Assembly: GCA_028456385.1 (NCBI GenBank)
Contig: JALNQF010000033.1
Coordinates: 124,001-188,000 of the forward strand
Length of the DNA: 64,000 nucleotides
Reading direction: 5' to 3'
From: Ophiosphaerella korrae
Taxonomy: Eukaryota > Ascomycota > Dothideomycetes > Pleosporales > Phaeosphaeriaceae
How positions within the stretch are numbered: position 1 is the first letter of the stretch; each line of letters starts with the position of its first letter. This document shows positions 23,200 to 33,277 of the stretch, in pieces. The notes beneath the pieces were generated by a model. That model saw only the letters and a program-made list of their open reading frames with translations, did no database searches and was not told the origin of the DNA. A program made the translations under genes and the position numbers.

Positions 23200-23415
23200 G
23201 ATTACTGTGAAGTTTATCAGTAATATGTCCAATGAGCTGGGATGGATCACTCGTGCCACGATGACTCCGAGGTTGAGGTTATTGCGATCGGAACAATTCC
23301 GAAGTCAAAGATTGATAGAGCCTATGCTAGTGGCGCTAGCTTGAGCAACCCTTTCTCTACCACACCCTTCAAGATCTTCGTTCTTGGCCTCATCTAAGAG
23401 AGCATCATCTTGAAA

Positions 23416-24534
23416 ATGCCACCGCCAAGACCCAGATGGGAATCCCACAAGAAACAAGCCCCTCCGAAACCGCAGAAAGCCCCAAAATCCACAGCCACAG
23501 ATCGGTCACCTAGTGCGCCGTCAATTCCACCGGCCCTGCAGCAACTGCTCTTGAATATATTCAAAAACTCGTTTTCAGAGCGCTTTGCAGCAGATATCAA
23601 ACCCACATTGCAGGACGTCAAGGGCCATCTGTATAACCGTGACTTTGCGACTGCATTTAGCAAGACCGAATACTTGGAGGCTTATGCTGCGCGATGGAGC
23701 GCAAGTCGGGCTCTTGGGTATGCAGACCTTTTCTGGGATCTAAGGACACATTTTGAGCCTGGACGTGCAAGATCTGAAGCAAGCAGAGAGCGGTTGGATA
23801 CGACTGAGCAGGTGAAAAGGCACGATGTTGTCTGCCTCGGTGGAGGCGCTGGTGCAGAAGTTGTAGCTTTAGCTGGCCTCCAGTGGCTGGTATCTCGGTC
23901 AAGTGATGATGAAGACAGTACACCATCACATAACACAAACGTGGTCACTGTTGACATGGCGAATTGGACGGCTATCGTAGAGAGGCTCGCAAGACAAGTC
24001 ACAAATGCGCCACCGTTGTCAAAATATGCATCAGCCGCTGCCCAGGCTGCAAATGTTGCGCTCCTCAAAGCTGACATATTCCATGTTACCTTTCGGCAAC
24101 ACGATATCTTAAACATTGATCTAGAGACTTTGGCAAGCTTGATCAAGGGCGCCACGCTTGTCACGCTGATGTTCACGCTCAACGAGCTGTACTCTACGTC
24201 GCTATCTCTGACGCAAAAATTTCTACTCAATCTAACCTCTGAAATGCCATCAGGCTCATTGCTGCTCGTTGTTGATAGCCCAGGAAGTTATTCAACGATC
24301 ACACTGAATGGGACGGAAAAAAAGTATCCGATGCAATGGCTCCTAGATCACACCTTGTTAGACCAAGCCGACGAGAGCAAGCAACCAAAAGAACAGAGGA
24401 ACACGGAAGGCGCAAAGTGGAAAAAAATACATGAAGACGAAAGCAGATGGTTCAGGCTGGCACCAGCGCTGCAATACCCGATCGAGATAGAGAATATGCG
24501 AATGCAAGTTCATCTGTATCGGCGTCTGGGATAG
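23416..24534 (+). CDS. BMT6: 25S rRNA (uridine-N3)-methyltransferase Bmt6 family
   Basis: Intronless, 372 residues from ATG at 23416 (MPPPRPRWESHKKQ). Yeast Bmt6 methylates N3 of a uridine in 25S rRNA using S-adenosylmethionine in the nucleolus. The sequence shows a basic Pro/Lys-rich start, a helical N-terminal domain (PALQQLLLNIFKNSFSERFA and AYAARWSASRALGYADLF) and the SAM-binding glycine loop HDVVCLGGGAGAEVVALAGL. Further Rossmann strands follow (VVTVDMANW, LVTLMFTLNELYS). The C-terminal EDESRWFRL and a short basic end fit the family. The name rests on overall pattern and is a homology inference; SAM-methyltransferase identity is firm. Confidence 0.8.
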   Translation: MPPPRPRWESHKKQAPPKPQKAPKSTATDRSPSAPSIPPALQQLLLNIFKNSFSERFAADIKPTLQDVKGHLYNRDFATAFSKTEYLEAYAARWSASRALGYADLFWDLRTHFEPGRARSEASRERLDTTEQVKRHDVVCLGGGAGAEVVALAGLQWLVSRSSDDEDSTPSHNTNVVTVDMANWTAIVERLARQVTNAPPLSKYASAAAQAANVALLKADIFHVTFRQHDILNIDLETLASLIKGATLVTLMFTLNELYSTSLSLTQKFLLNLTSEMPSGSLLLVVDSPGSYSTITLNGTEKKYPMQWLLDHTLLDQADESKQPKEQRNTEGAKWKKIHEDESRWFRLAPALQYPIEIENMRMQVHLYRRLG

Positions 24535-25860
24535 TTCTTTATCTAGGCTTATTTACAACAATATTACCGTCATTGGAATTCGCGCACTCTGATATTCTCA
24601 ATGCAACTATACACATATTCAAAAAATTCACGAATATCGTACAGCTTTGTGGTCAAAATGATATAAGACTAAATTATCCTCGTGCTGTAGAAAAGGGTTG
24701 CAACACGAGCAAACCTATGAAAAGCTGTTATTGTGTACTGCTTGTTCATCCACAGTCCAGCTTCTCTCCATAGCTAGTGAAAAGGAACGGAAAATGCCGT
24801 GTGCTACGCAAGAGCTAAGTCAAAGCCACCGCATCCTAAGTAAGACTCCCGCTGTTCGTGTCGATTTCGTGGACTCGCGTGGCCGCACCTCATGCTTGCA
24901 TTGCGAAAGTCATCGCGGGGGGGGGGGGGGGGGGCGCTCACATCAATCACAAACTATTGCATGCCATAGATTGCCACCCGGCCGTGCAGGGAAGACGTAC
25001 GGGGATAGCTATGACAGTATCTGCAAACCTAAGCGGATGTGACACTAGAATTTCGGATTAACATTTGGCAGACGAGTTCGTAGCGGCAATGCCTAGCAGA
25101 ACTGTAAGTTCCATCTACGTGAGGATACAATACAGCGTAATCCGTTGGAATTGATACGAAAGCTATCTCACATTGCCAAGCTTCCCTAAGAAATCGCGAA
25201 CAAGTTTGATCTGAACAAAAGGTTGTAGTTATACAAGCTAGTGACGAAGTCAACTAATTTTGAAAAACCCGTTGGCTTGGTATGGCCGGGTGGTCGTAAT
25301 CACAAGTTTGTCTGCGTGTTCTAGGAGAGATTAATCTCGGGATACGCTGAAGGCTATGGCTATTGGGAACTTGAAATCGATGAAAGAATCCAGCGCTGTG
25401 TTGTGAAGATGGCCGCGAAGCCGACGATAGTCGGGGCGCTGACGAGCTGACCCTTCCACGTGAGCTACTGTTTGGAGCGTAGCGACACATCTTTAAGCAA
25501 GGGAATGAGTACGTACGTACCTGGTAATACCTTGCGCTCGGTATGCTCTGTATGTTCTTCAATATGTCACTCGCAAGCTCATATACGCATTCAGCCTGCT
25601 TCAAGTTTTACAGAAACCATCACCGGAATCAGTTCTTAGTTATCGATAGGTCGTGTTCATGCAATGTTTCTAGCCAAAACCAAGTTCCGAAAATGAGCAA
25701 ACGCGATGCTTGTACGCAGGCGTACGATCTTTGAACAGCCATGCCTGTCGCTCAAACAAAGCATGACCAAAAAGTAGTAGCAAGAAGCTACATACCTGGG
25801 GAATGAATCTTAGCGGTTACGAATACTCCAAAGGCTCGGTGCATAAGATCCAAACGTAAG
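24535..25860. other. Long intergenic region with an 18-base G tract
   Basis: G18 at 24917-24934. Short frames on both strands show no family features. It marks the switch from the housekeeping block to the accessory region. Confidence 0.5.
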
Positions 25861-25861
25861 C

Positions 25862-26002
25862 GCCATTTTGGTGCTGGCCATGATTCTCTTGAATGTGGTC
25901 ACGACGCACCTCGGAAGACATTTGTCACGGCCCGGCCCACCATCTAAACTCGTCAGCGCCCTGACTATCATCGGCTTCACGGCCAACACAGCGCTGGTTT
26001 TT
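25862..26002 (+). pseudogene. Fragment of a membrane-protein gene, cut by the inverted copy
   Basis: A GC-rich open stretch reads AILVLAMILLNVVTTHLGRH, then PGPPSKLVSALTIIGFTANT, i.e. two hydrophobic segments joined by a Pro-rich loop, in a style unlike the AT-rich sequence that follows. The reading stops where homology to the inverted repeat begins (about 26003). I see no start codon with good context and no continuation, so it is probably an exon remnant. Family not recognised. Confidence 0.3.
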
Positions 26003-26229
26003 TTATTATTTAACCCAAGAGCTGGATATACACATTATTGTCGTATGTTTCTCCCTCGACTCGGTTTTCCTCAGTCATTGCGATAGAAGTTGTAGTAATT
26101 TCTTTGTATAGAAAGTCAAGTACTGTGTAATCTTGTCTTTGTCAAGTTTCCAAATTTGTGTTTAGGTCGATAAGTTGATATTCTGCCTATTTTGAAAAAT
26201 GTAACGTTCGGATCTATTCGCTCTCATTT
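26003..26229 (-). repeat. Inverted copy (A') of the 5' end of the following gene
   Basis: Read on the minus strand this matches 26338-26570 at roughly 85 percent by eye, with mostly A/G and C/T differences. It covers the leader and first about 25 codons of the gene on the plus strand. The copied frame keeps MTEENRVEGETY, then stops at TAA. Confidence 0.85.
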
Positions 26230-26340
26230 CCAGTCTTCAAGCGTCTTCTTACCGTATGATTTGATGATAGACTCATAATCCTCTTCAATAGGCCTGACCG
26301 GAACATGTCTTGCGTCCGACCGAAGCCGAATTCTATCGAA
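26230..26340 (-). repeat. Inverted copy (B') of an internal piece of the following gene
   Basis: On the minus strand it reads FDRIRLRSDARHVPV, then RPIEEDYESIIKSYGKKTLE, matching gene codons at 26663-26775 (FDRIQKLWLNERHVL, KPIEGNYESIIKAGSKKTLD). It is followed by TGA at 26224-26226. Order relative to A' is swapped compared with the gene. Confidence 0.8.
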
Positions 26341-26488
26341 ATAAGGGCGAATAAATTTGAACGTTACATTTTTCAAAATAAGCAGAATATCAACTTATCG
26401 ACCTCATACAAATTTAGAAACCTGACAAAGACAAGATTATATGGTACTTAACTTTCTATACAAAGAAATTACTACAGCCTCTATCGCA

Positions 26489-27574
26489 ATGACTGAGGAA
26501 AACCGTGTTGAGGGAGAAACATACAACAATAATGTGTATATCCAGCTCTTGGGTTTAATGATGAAAAAAGGTCTCCTAAGTGAAGATAACTATATAGATT
26601 CCATGAATCTCCTTAAATTGCAGCAGGAGCCGGATGGTTGGAAAATGTATCAACTTTGGTTCTTTGATAGAATTCAAAAGCTTTGGTTGAACGAAAGACA
26701 TGTTCTGACCAAGCCTATCGAGGGAAATTATGAGTCCATCATCAAAGCAGGCAGTAAGAAGACGCTTGATAACTGGCACCACTATCGGGAATATCGTGAC
26801 AGTGGTCGCAGCAGATTCTGTGGGTGGAATGTTTCTTTAGTTGATCGTAAATTTCAGTACCAACTCTATGACGGCTCCTTCCTTAACACTATTTACACTG
26901 ACAACATGCGAGAAAGGCGTCACTACCTTAGTAAGGGTTGGAACGGCGATTACGAAGACAATAGCGACGACGGTGACTTTGACAATTTTTTCGGGAGTGG
27001 CGTAAAAGGACTCAATGGGCGCGCATTAGTCGCTGCTGGTCTATCGCCTAAATGTGGGCTTTATCCTTGTGATTATCAAAAATGTGACCGATCCATCCTC
27101 GCCCTCGTTAATTCGCGTAATGAAACAGTCTTTCTAGGCAAGCATATCTGTCACATTCAGTATCGCCACCAGAGAGAAAGAAATTCCCCCAGTCGCGATC
27201 GGGCCGGGTGGTTGGAGTGGGATTCATTACAATTTGAAAAGGACAAGAAGACCTGGATAGTAACTAATATACCAGTCGTAGTCAAGGCAGACGAAAATTA
27301 CCACGCAGATGCTATTTATGTGCTCAATCCAACCAAAGTTCACCGTATAGAGTATGACAAACCAACACCTGCTCATTTGACAGATCTCCCAGATGAGGTT
27401 GTTCTCGAGGATCTAGGACTTAAAGACATACCATTTGCCCCACTTAAGGGTCCGGCGCCATTGAAGCCTAATATCTTGCATTTAGACCTATATGCTGCTC
27501 GAGTAGCATCGACTTATAGCGCTAGGTTTATAAAGCAGTATGGCCCTATTCTTCCTTGCCCCGGAGAAACCTAG
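26489..27574 (+). CDS. Unrecognised 361-residue protein, A+T-rich codon use
   Basis: Intronless open frame; I choose ATG at 26489 (MTEENRVEGETYNNNVYIQL) because this Met and the following codons are preserved in the inverted copy A'. An upstream in-frame ATG at 26441 would add 16 residues. Hydrophilic, no signal peptide or membrane helix. Visible features: Trp/Tyr-rich N-terminal third, acidic patch YEDNSDDGDFDNFF, a Cys cluster CGLYPCDYQKC with a further Cys/His pair (GKHICHIQYRH) that could bind a metal, and a Pro-rich end. Family not recognised. The A+T-rich codons, the self-copies upstream and unknown neighbours suggest a mobile or horizontally shuffled accessory gene; that is inference. 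Confidence 0.6.
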   Translation: MTEENRVEGETYNNNVYIQLLGLMMKKGLLSEDNYIDSMNLLKLQQEPDGWKMYQLWFFDRIQKLWLNERHVLTKPIEGNYESIIKAGSKKTLDNWHHYREYRDSGRSRFCGWNVSLVDRKFQYQLYDGSFLNTIYTDNMRERRHYLSKGWNGDYEDNSDDGDFDNFFGSGVKGLNGRALVAAGLSPKCGLYPCDYQKCDRSILALVNSRNETVFLGKHICHIQYRHQRERNSPSRDRAGWLEWDSLQFEKDKKTWIVTNIPVVVKADENYHADAIYVLNPTKVHRIEYDKPTPAHLTDLPDEVVLEDLGLKDIPFAPLKGPAPLKPNILHLDLYAARVASTYSARFIKQYGPILPCPGET

Positions 27575-27978
27575 GAAACTACGTCATATACTAGCGCTTT
27601 CAGTGTACAGGTCACCAATTCAGAAATAACCTAGGTATTTGCTATTGCCATCTAGAGCTTTCTCGATATAACAAATGTTGTATCGGGACTATCTCTGGTA
27701 ATGCACAATATTTTTCATAGGTAGAAAGAATTTATTATCCAAATAAAGTATCGGAGCGACTAAGCGGGCACGATAGCAACACCATCTATTCTATACATCA
27801 CCCAAAAGTATTGTCGCATAGGGACCAATCGTATCAATGTGATTTGAAATTCATGAGAGAAGCAAAGCCCATACTATGTCAGCTACATCACAAATACGTA
27901 AATTAAGCGGCTTATTAGAAGTTGTAAAAAATTTGTATTTGGTAGAGACGAAGGGCTGGCGTCGGCCTAGTTTGTGAG
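27575..27978. other. AT-rich spacer, no supported gene
   Basis: About 400 A+T-rich bases downstream of the unknown gene; nothing recognisable. Confidence 0.45.
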
Positions 27979-28280
27979 GTACTGAGGCGTTCAAAATCGC
28001 AGCACCCTGTTATTGGCTAGCGCATGAATTCCAAGAAAGACACTTGATCCAAGAAGGAAATCAGTGGCGGGCCTATCAACAGTCGTTGCTACCTAAATGC
28101 AATATACGCGATATGATTGGGTGGCTGGTAAACGCCCGCTACATCGGCGCGAACCAATTCCTGTACGACATCAACGTCCGAACACAATCCGAACACGGCT
28201 TTGGACCGACCTGGTATCTAACCCCCGGCGAAAATGAGGCAAATTGGGATAGGAGGCTACAATATCTGCGAAATTGCTAG
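27979..28280 (+). CDS. Unrecognised gene fragment (about 100 codons, 5' end unresolved)
   Basis: An open frame from about 27979 to TAG at 28280 reads IAAPCYWLAHEFQERHLIQE, then MIGWLVNARYIGANQFLYDI, ending PGENEANWDRRLQYLRNC. Amino-acid composition is protein-like (many Trp, Tyr, Asn), with no low complexity. There is no ATG at the open edge, so it is a 3' exon or a remnant. Family not recognised. It may belong with the unknown gene upstream, but I found no splice pair joining them. Confidence 0.35.
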
Positions 28281-28430
28281 TGTTAATAAAATGCAGGTAA
28301 GACCTCTCATGTTCATGGTCTGATTCAATCTTCTCAGTCGTTTCTGCCATCGCACACTTCATCGTTGGAGTTCACTGTCATTACTGACTCTTCATCATTA
28401 TTTTATTGAGGCGGCCTAAAAAGCATTTCC

Positions 28431-28907
28431 TTGCCCACGTTGGCGGGCAATCTCATACGTCAAACACGCCGCACATTCCTAATGTCTCCGCTTCCCACGA
28501 ATATCCGAAAGCTCACCTTTCGCGTTCGAGATAATAAAGTATCGACCTCCTTGCCGGAGGCACCATCAGCTACCGGGTCATGGGGCGCAGCACAGAGCGA
28601 TGGGTTCAACCCATCGGCTATCATCGGCATCGTGGCTGCGATAGTAGTCCTGCTTGTTCTAGTGCCACTGGTAGCCGTGATTCTTCATCGCTACCAGCGA
28701 AAACGATGCCATGAGATGCTCCCGGATACCGCATCGCTGCGCTCGAGTAAGAGGAGTGTGGAGGGGAATGAGAGCTTGAAAAGCATCCTCGTGACAAAAG
28801 AGGTACAACGATCGAGTGTGAGGGTGTCTGCAGGCGTCACAAAACCAGCTGAAGTGCATGCGCATGAGAGAGGATGGAGGCAGACGTCAGTTCGAGGAGG
28901 AGATTGA
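28431..28907 (+). CDS. C-terminal part of a single-pass membrane protein
   Basis: Open frame of 158 codons. After a polar Ser/Pro-rich stretch (STSLPEAPSATGSWGAA) comes one strong transmembrane helix, SAIIGIVAAIVVLLVLVPLV, then the stop-transfer HRYQRKR and a charged cytoplasmic tail. This Ser/Thr-rich ectodomain, TM and basic tail layout is common in fungal cell-surface sensors and Mid2/Wsc-like proteins. The proper N terminus and signal peptide are not visible, so the ORF start at 28431 is probably not the true start. Upstream sequence may have been displaced by the unknown-gene insert. Confidence 0.45.
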   Translation: MPTLAGNLIRQTRRTFLMSPLPTNIRKLTFRVRDNKVSTSLPEAPSATGSWGAAQSDGFNPSAIIGIVAAIVVLLVLVPLVAVILHRYQRKRCHEMLPDTASLRSSKRSVEGNESLKSILVTKEVQRSSVRVSAGVTKPAEVHAHERGWRQTSVRGGD

Positions 28908-29126
28908 AGATGAGGAAAATCTGATTCTTATAATACTCTGCGGTTATGCATAGGCACAGGCTTTTTCAACCTGACCGCAAGCCAGAGGGACATCGAAGTC
29001 AAGCAGGCTAAGGGCACTTATAGTGGCATTCCGGGATGCACGTAGAAGTAGGGAGCAGTTAATAATTCGCGATCGGCGAGGTGGGTAGAATATATTGAGT
29101 TTAGAACTACATGACGTGTTGGTGTT

Positions 29127-29160
<34 letters not shown>

Positions 29161-29799
29161 CCTGCATGCCCATTCGATCCCTCTCAGGCTCTCCAGAGCC
29201 GCAAAGTTTATCCAACTCTCTCCGATCACGTGTGTATCCTACTACACAGTATATGCAACTTGTAGTCACTCTGGGCATGCAATAGATTTCGTTCGTAAGT
29301 TTGTTGACATGAACGAACGCATTTGGTATGCGGGTCCATTTTCTGCAAATGACCGCTAGAGGGTATCGAGAACAGATGGCAAGTATGAGCAAGCTATACT
29401 AGCAGGTATGTTCTCATCTCCGTCAGGTGTGAAAGGTATGATGGTTGATTGAGTCACGAATAGTAATGTCACCAGGTTGGATTCATTTGATGTTATTCAA
29501 AGCGCGCACTTTCTGACCTGCATTCCAAGTCCTTGAAGTTAATATCTTACTTGATCGTGGAACAAAGCGCTTCTTTAAACTTGTTGAGAGTTTGGTATTA
29601 TCTGTTTTACAGTTTGGGGATGAAATGTGTATATACGAGTAGATCACAAGATGATCGCGTGTTGTCGATTGCTAGCAGAAGTAAAAGCGAGCGACACAGC
29701 AGTTGTTTGTGGTAATGTGAGAACAGATTGTGGCATGCATCAAAATATAAGAAGAAGCACCTCATTCTGGATGGAGATTTGTAAAACGCCGACGCGAAG
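28908..29799. other. Intergenic region with a GGTGTC hexanucleotide repeat
   Basis: About six GGTGTC/GGTGTT units at 29119-29160. No supported gene. Confidence 0.55.
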
Positions 29800-31096
29800 A
29801 TGAGCCTCAAGGACAACTTACGCGTCACAGCCCGTGTCCCTGCAACTCCACTCCGTGTTAAAGCTCTTGAAAATCAGAAGATCTTCGCAGAAACACGGAA
29901 ACGTACCGACCCACGGTTAGAACGATGTGGTCAGTATAAGGAGGCGTTGGTGAAGTATTGTGAACCTCTTGGTGGCTACGAAGGTATGATAATCAGCAAT
30001 ATCTGCCCTTCACCGATATGAATAAAATAAGTACTAACTTGTGATAGAAATAAAATTACGCCTGCTTGATCAAAAAAATAATAATTGTGAGACTGAATTG
30101 CTCCAAACCACTTTACAATCTGTACGAAATGTTACCAAGAACAAAAAGGATGAGTTGCGGGCAGACGATGCCTTTGGCCCATATGCAGACAATGTAAAGA
30201 ACTGAAAAATCATAGGTACTCACCCAGTCAAGAGTATTACTTTGATTCATCCGAAACTGCATCCAGAGTACCTGTCCAAAGCGTCCGCGAGATACTACTT
30301 TACATATCAATGGTTGAGGCATTTCGTCAGTCTGGTGGTAAGTTACACCACTTTTAATCTACTGAATCTCTTACTCACTTCTTGCATAGATTTAAATGAA
30401 CTGTTTAACCAAAAGAATGAACAGCTTAACCAAAACAAGATGACATTTGAGGAATTATTCGAGTTCGAAGAGTAACTTTCAACAAACCTTCGCAAAGCCA
30501 TGAAAGCCCAAACATCCAAGTGGAAAGAGATACTGGAACCGAAAAAAAAAGAACCTCCCAAGATGGAACACACTATATGTCCAAAAACCATCTTCGCCTG
30601 CTTTACTTGTGGCACTACGGGATCAAGTGGTAACGACATGCCTGCGTCGTTCGGTCTAACAGAGTTTTTCCAAGAACTGAAGAAACAACGCGTTCCTTCT
30701 GAACAGAATGGGATGTCCGAGGAATTCGAAGAGTACCATAGTATGCTGGGAGAGAGAGATATCACGCTTCTATCAAGGGAGAGTTGGCAAATACCAGAAT
30801 CGACCAGCAGGAGGAGTCACCTTGGGCAAGCATACAACCTCAAAGTTGAACCTGTTTCTGGTTGCTTGATATGCCAACTAACTCACGGCTATAAGGAATT
30901 ACAGGGAGGCACGAACAACTATGCTAAGTTTCGTGCTAATTCATGTGCTGAAGCTGTCTGTTCGGTATACTGCGAGCAGATTGAGGTGATCAGAGAGGAA
31001 GAACGTTTAGATCCAATGGGCTTACACGATCTGGACGCACGTCGCAAGTTTTTCTCTGCGATGAAAAACACAAGAGACCGATTGGAAAAAGACTGA
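29800..31096 (+). pseudogene. Unrecognised multi-exon gene interrupted by TAA
   Basis: Starts MSLKDNLRVTARVPATPLR in context GAAGATGAG. A GTATGA...GATAG intron (about 29983-30050) leads in phase to EIKLRLLDQKNNNCETELLQ. A third block reads VREILLYISMVEAFRQSG and joins through GTAAGT...CATAG in phase to DLNELFNQKNEQLNQNKMTF, ending FEFEE. The second-to-third block joint is unresolved. The frame hits TAA at 30473-30475 and then runs on without a break for 207 codons (LSTNLRKAMKAQTSKWKEIL and onward), with a CFTCG and CLICQ pair, to TGA at 31094-31096. CAA to TAA would explain the stop. A 26-nt GTAACT...CAAAG segment over the TAA is too short for an intron. Predicted helical, Glu/Lys/Asn-rich; family not recognised. 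Confidence 0.55.
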
Positions 31097-32415
31097 GGGC
31101 GATGAAACACGGGACAGTTAGATAATTTGGCTCTAGAGTAGGTATCCAAGATCATGCTAATCTTCCATAAATATCGGCTTTAAATGTGTACTGCGGTATC
31201 AGTGACTCAATTCTGGAAAGCGAAGGGTGGAAACTGAGGCATTTTGTAAGGCTTGACTGATCTGATGCATGTGCGTAGAGGAAAATGACCAAACGATTGT
31301 GCTGCCGCACCGATGACGCTCTGTTCGATGTCCTCAAGCTAAAACAATGAAATGGCCTCAACCCCAACGCCGGACTTTTTTTTACCAGGTGTGCGAAAAT
31401 CGGCTTTGATTCTGCCGCCGTACACATTTGACGAACGATGCTAGAATTGTAGTATTGCCCTTGCGGGCCATGCCAACTGGTTCCGCTTGGTGGCTACTCC
31501 CGGCCTCGCAGGAACTTTGGAAGTCGTCCAACGCCTCGTCGCAGTCAGCTTTCTGTAGCGAGCATGTAAGCAAGCCGACTCTCTTGCAAGAATGAATGGA
31601 ACACGCATTAGTGCACATGCGCTACTACAATAAAGTCAGCGGCTTTTGGCTCACGCAGACTAACCAAATACAGTTTCGCACGGATCATGCGCCTCAGGGC
31701 AAACTGAGCTGAGCCTCATCTCCTTTGCCCTGAGTCCTGAGGCGAACCCTTAGTTGTATTTGTGCAAGCCCGTTGGTCGGCGAAGGTAATGTGTGAGGAG
31801 TTATTTGGCAGGAGTCAGATAGGATCGAACAATGGGTATTTTTATGAAGTAAGACGGGTACGCACGTGATCCCTAGTAGCTCCGAGGGTGATCCTGGGGG
31901 AACCCGAAGGGCTCAAAGGGAGGCACAAAGGAAGGCACAAAGGGAGGTGCTCACAGAGAGATTACAGGGTACTCGCCGCACCGGCCAAGGTGCTCCGCAC
32001 TTTGGCCAGTGCGGCGAGTAGGGGGAAAAGTACCCGTGACATAATGTCTCGATGTGCGCTAACTGCACACAACCCACAGTTACGCTAACGGTCTCCCTGC
32101 AACGCTTGGTATGCTCGTTAGCAAGATATCTGATGCAGGACATATTTATGGCTTCTTGATAGGCCATCATTTTTTCGCACTCGAGCTGCTCTAAAATTTT
32201 TGAGATTTAGATTTGTAAGGTGACTGTTTTTCGGGTGTTGACATGCTCGGATTATCTTCAGCTTTTTGTCAGACAGCAGCACCTCAAGAGCCTTGATAAA
32301 TGAGGTATAAAACCGTTGTCAATGACCATTTGTTTGTTATACCAGCTCAAAATCACATGCGCGGTAGTTTGAATGCTCCTTACACTTTTATCTTCGACTA
32401 CTACATCTTGTCAGT
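31097..32415. other. Intergenic region with a short repeat and a hairpin
   Basis: Contains imperfect GGCACAAAGG repeats at 31921-31947 and the inverted repeat listed separately. No gene supported; the last 100 bases have a TATAAA-like box (about 32307) ahead of the secreted protein gene. Confidence 0.45.
31971..32019. repeat. 22-bp inverted repeat (GC-rich hairpin)
   Basis: Left arm ACTCGCCGCACCGGCCAAGG.. (31971-31992) and right arm ..CTTTGGCCAGTGCGGCGAGT (31998-32019) pair with two mismatches, both transitions, around a 5-base loop. It could be a terminator-like hairpin or the end of a small element; no partner copy found in the window. Confidence 0.8.
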
Positions 32416-32910
32416 ATGAAGGCCGCGATGATGCTCTCGTTTGCCCTGGTTGCCTCCGCCATTCCATCTGCATCGGCCGCCTTTCATCTATTGTTACGCT
32501 CCCGCAACTATTGCGACGAAGATTGCAATCGGAGATCTGGGGTCTGCTATCCAAAGCAAGTTGTCGAAAGGGGTATCGGGGCCGTTCCGTCCAAGGATTA
32601 CAACTGCAATACTTTCAAGAATAGCAGTCATTTCCCTGTTTTGCTGCCCAAATATGGACAAGACTTCTCCTGGAATGGCTATCAAAACTACCCGGGCATC
32701 TGCGGTTCGGGACCTGTCGATTTCTGGGTCACCAATAACGGCTAGACTCTTGAAGTATGGAAGCATGCTGCTAAGCCTGGCGTGAAAGTGGCTTCATGTT
32801 ATAAGCAGTCGGGTGACAGAATCAATTGTGGAGGCAAGGTTTGTGAGATTGTCAAGGTTTCTGATGCTTGGGTCTGCGCTGATACTAAGCTATGTCGAGT
32901 ACCGTTATAG
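32416..32910 (+). pseudogene. Cysteine-rich small secreted protein with an in-frame TAG
   Basis: Starts MKAAMMLSFALVASAIPSAS, a clear signal peptide ending near residue 22. The frame meets TAG at 32743-32745, then continues for 54 codons to a second TAG at 32908-32910. The mature part has five Cys before the first TAG (NYCDEDC, GVC, YNC, GIC) and five after it (ASC, INC, KVC, WVC, KLC), an even set of ten that suggests one disulfide-rich domain of about 140 residues split in two. This is the profile of a fungal secreted effector or small enzyme; family not recognised. The truncated 109-residue form would have an odd number of Cys. The simplest origin of the TAG is CAG to TAG. Confidence 0.65.
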
Positions 32911-33277
32911 GGAGGTCGCGGCCAACCCTGAGAGGGCGTCTTGGAATATTGTTAGATGGCACCAAGTGCTACTGCTGGAGGCTTTTAAAGCTTCCTGTTG
33001 AAATTTCAAGCTGAACATTTTCTTTTAGTTTCCGTACACTTAGTTCAAAGATAGTCATTTCAATTGTGTTGGTGCCTCCTAAGCTCTTCGTACAACATAC
33101 AACAACTTCTATCCCCGTTACAAAAAAAAACCCCCCAAGCATCAAACAATGCAATCTATAACAATAATTTTCTATTTACTCATTTGGGCTGTCTGTGCCT
33201 AGAAACTGGTCTAGGTACAGTTCTTCACCACGACGCCAAAATATCTAAAAGTCCTCTATAGTGGTTCGACAGTTTCG
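32911..33277. other. Intergenic region, no supported gene
   Basis: Between convergent genes; nothing recognisable. Confidence 0.5.

Noticed and set aside
29111..29359. 82-codon frame starting in the GGTGTC repeat
   Set aside because: The start is repeat-derived Cys/Trp/Arg low complexity; the rest shows no protein pattern.
30473..30500. A GTAACT...CAAAG intron removing the TAA
   Set aside because: Only 26 nt, well below the minimum fungal intron size, and without a branch site.
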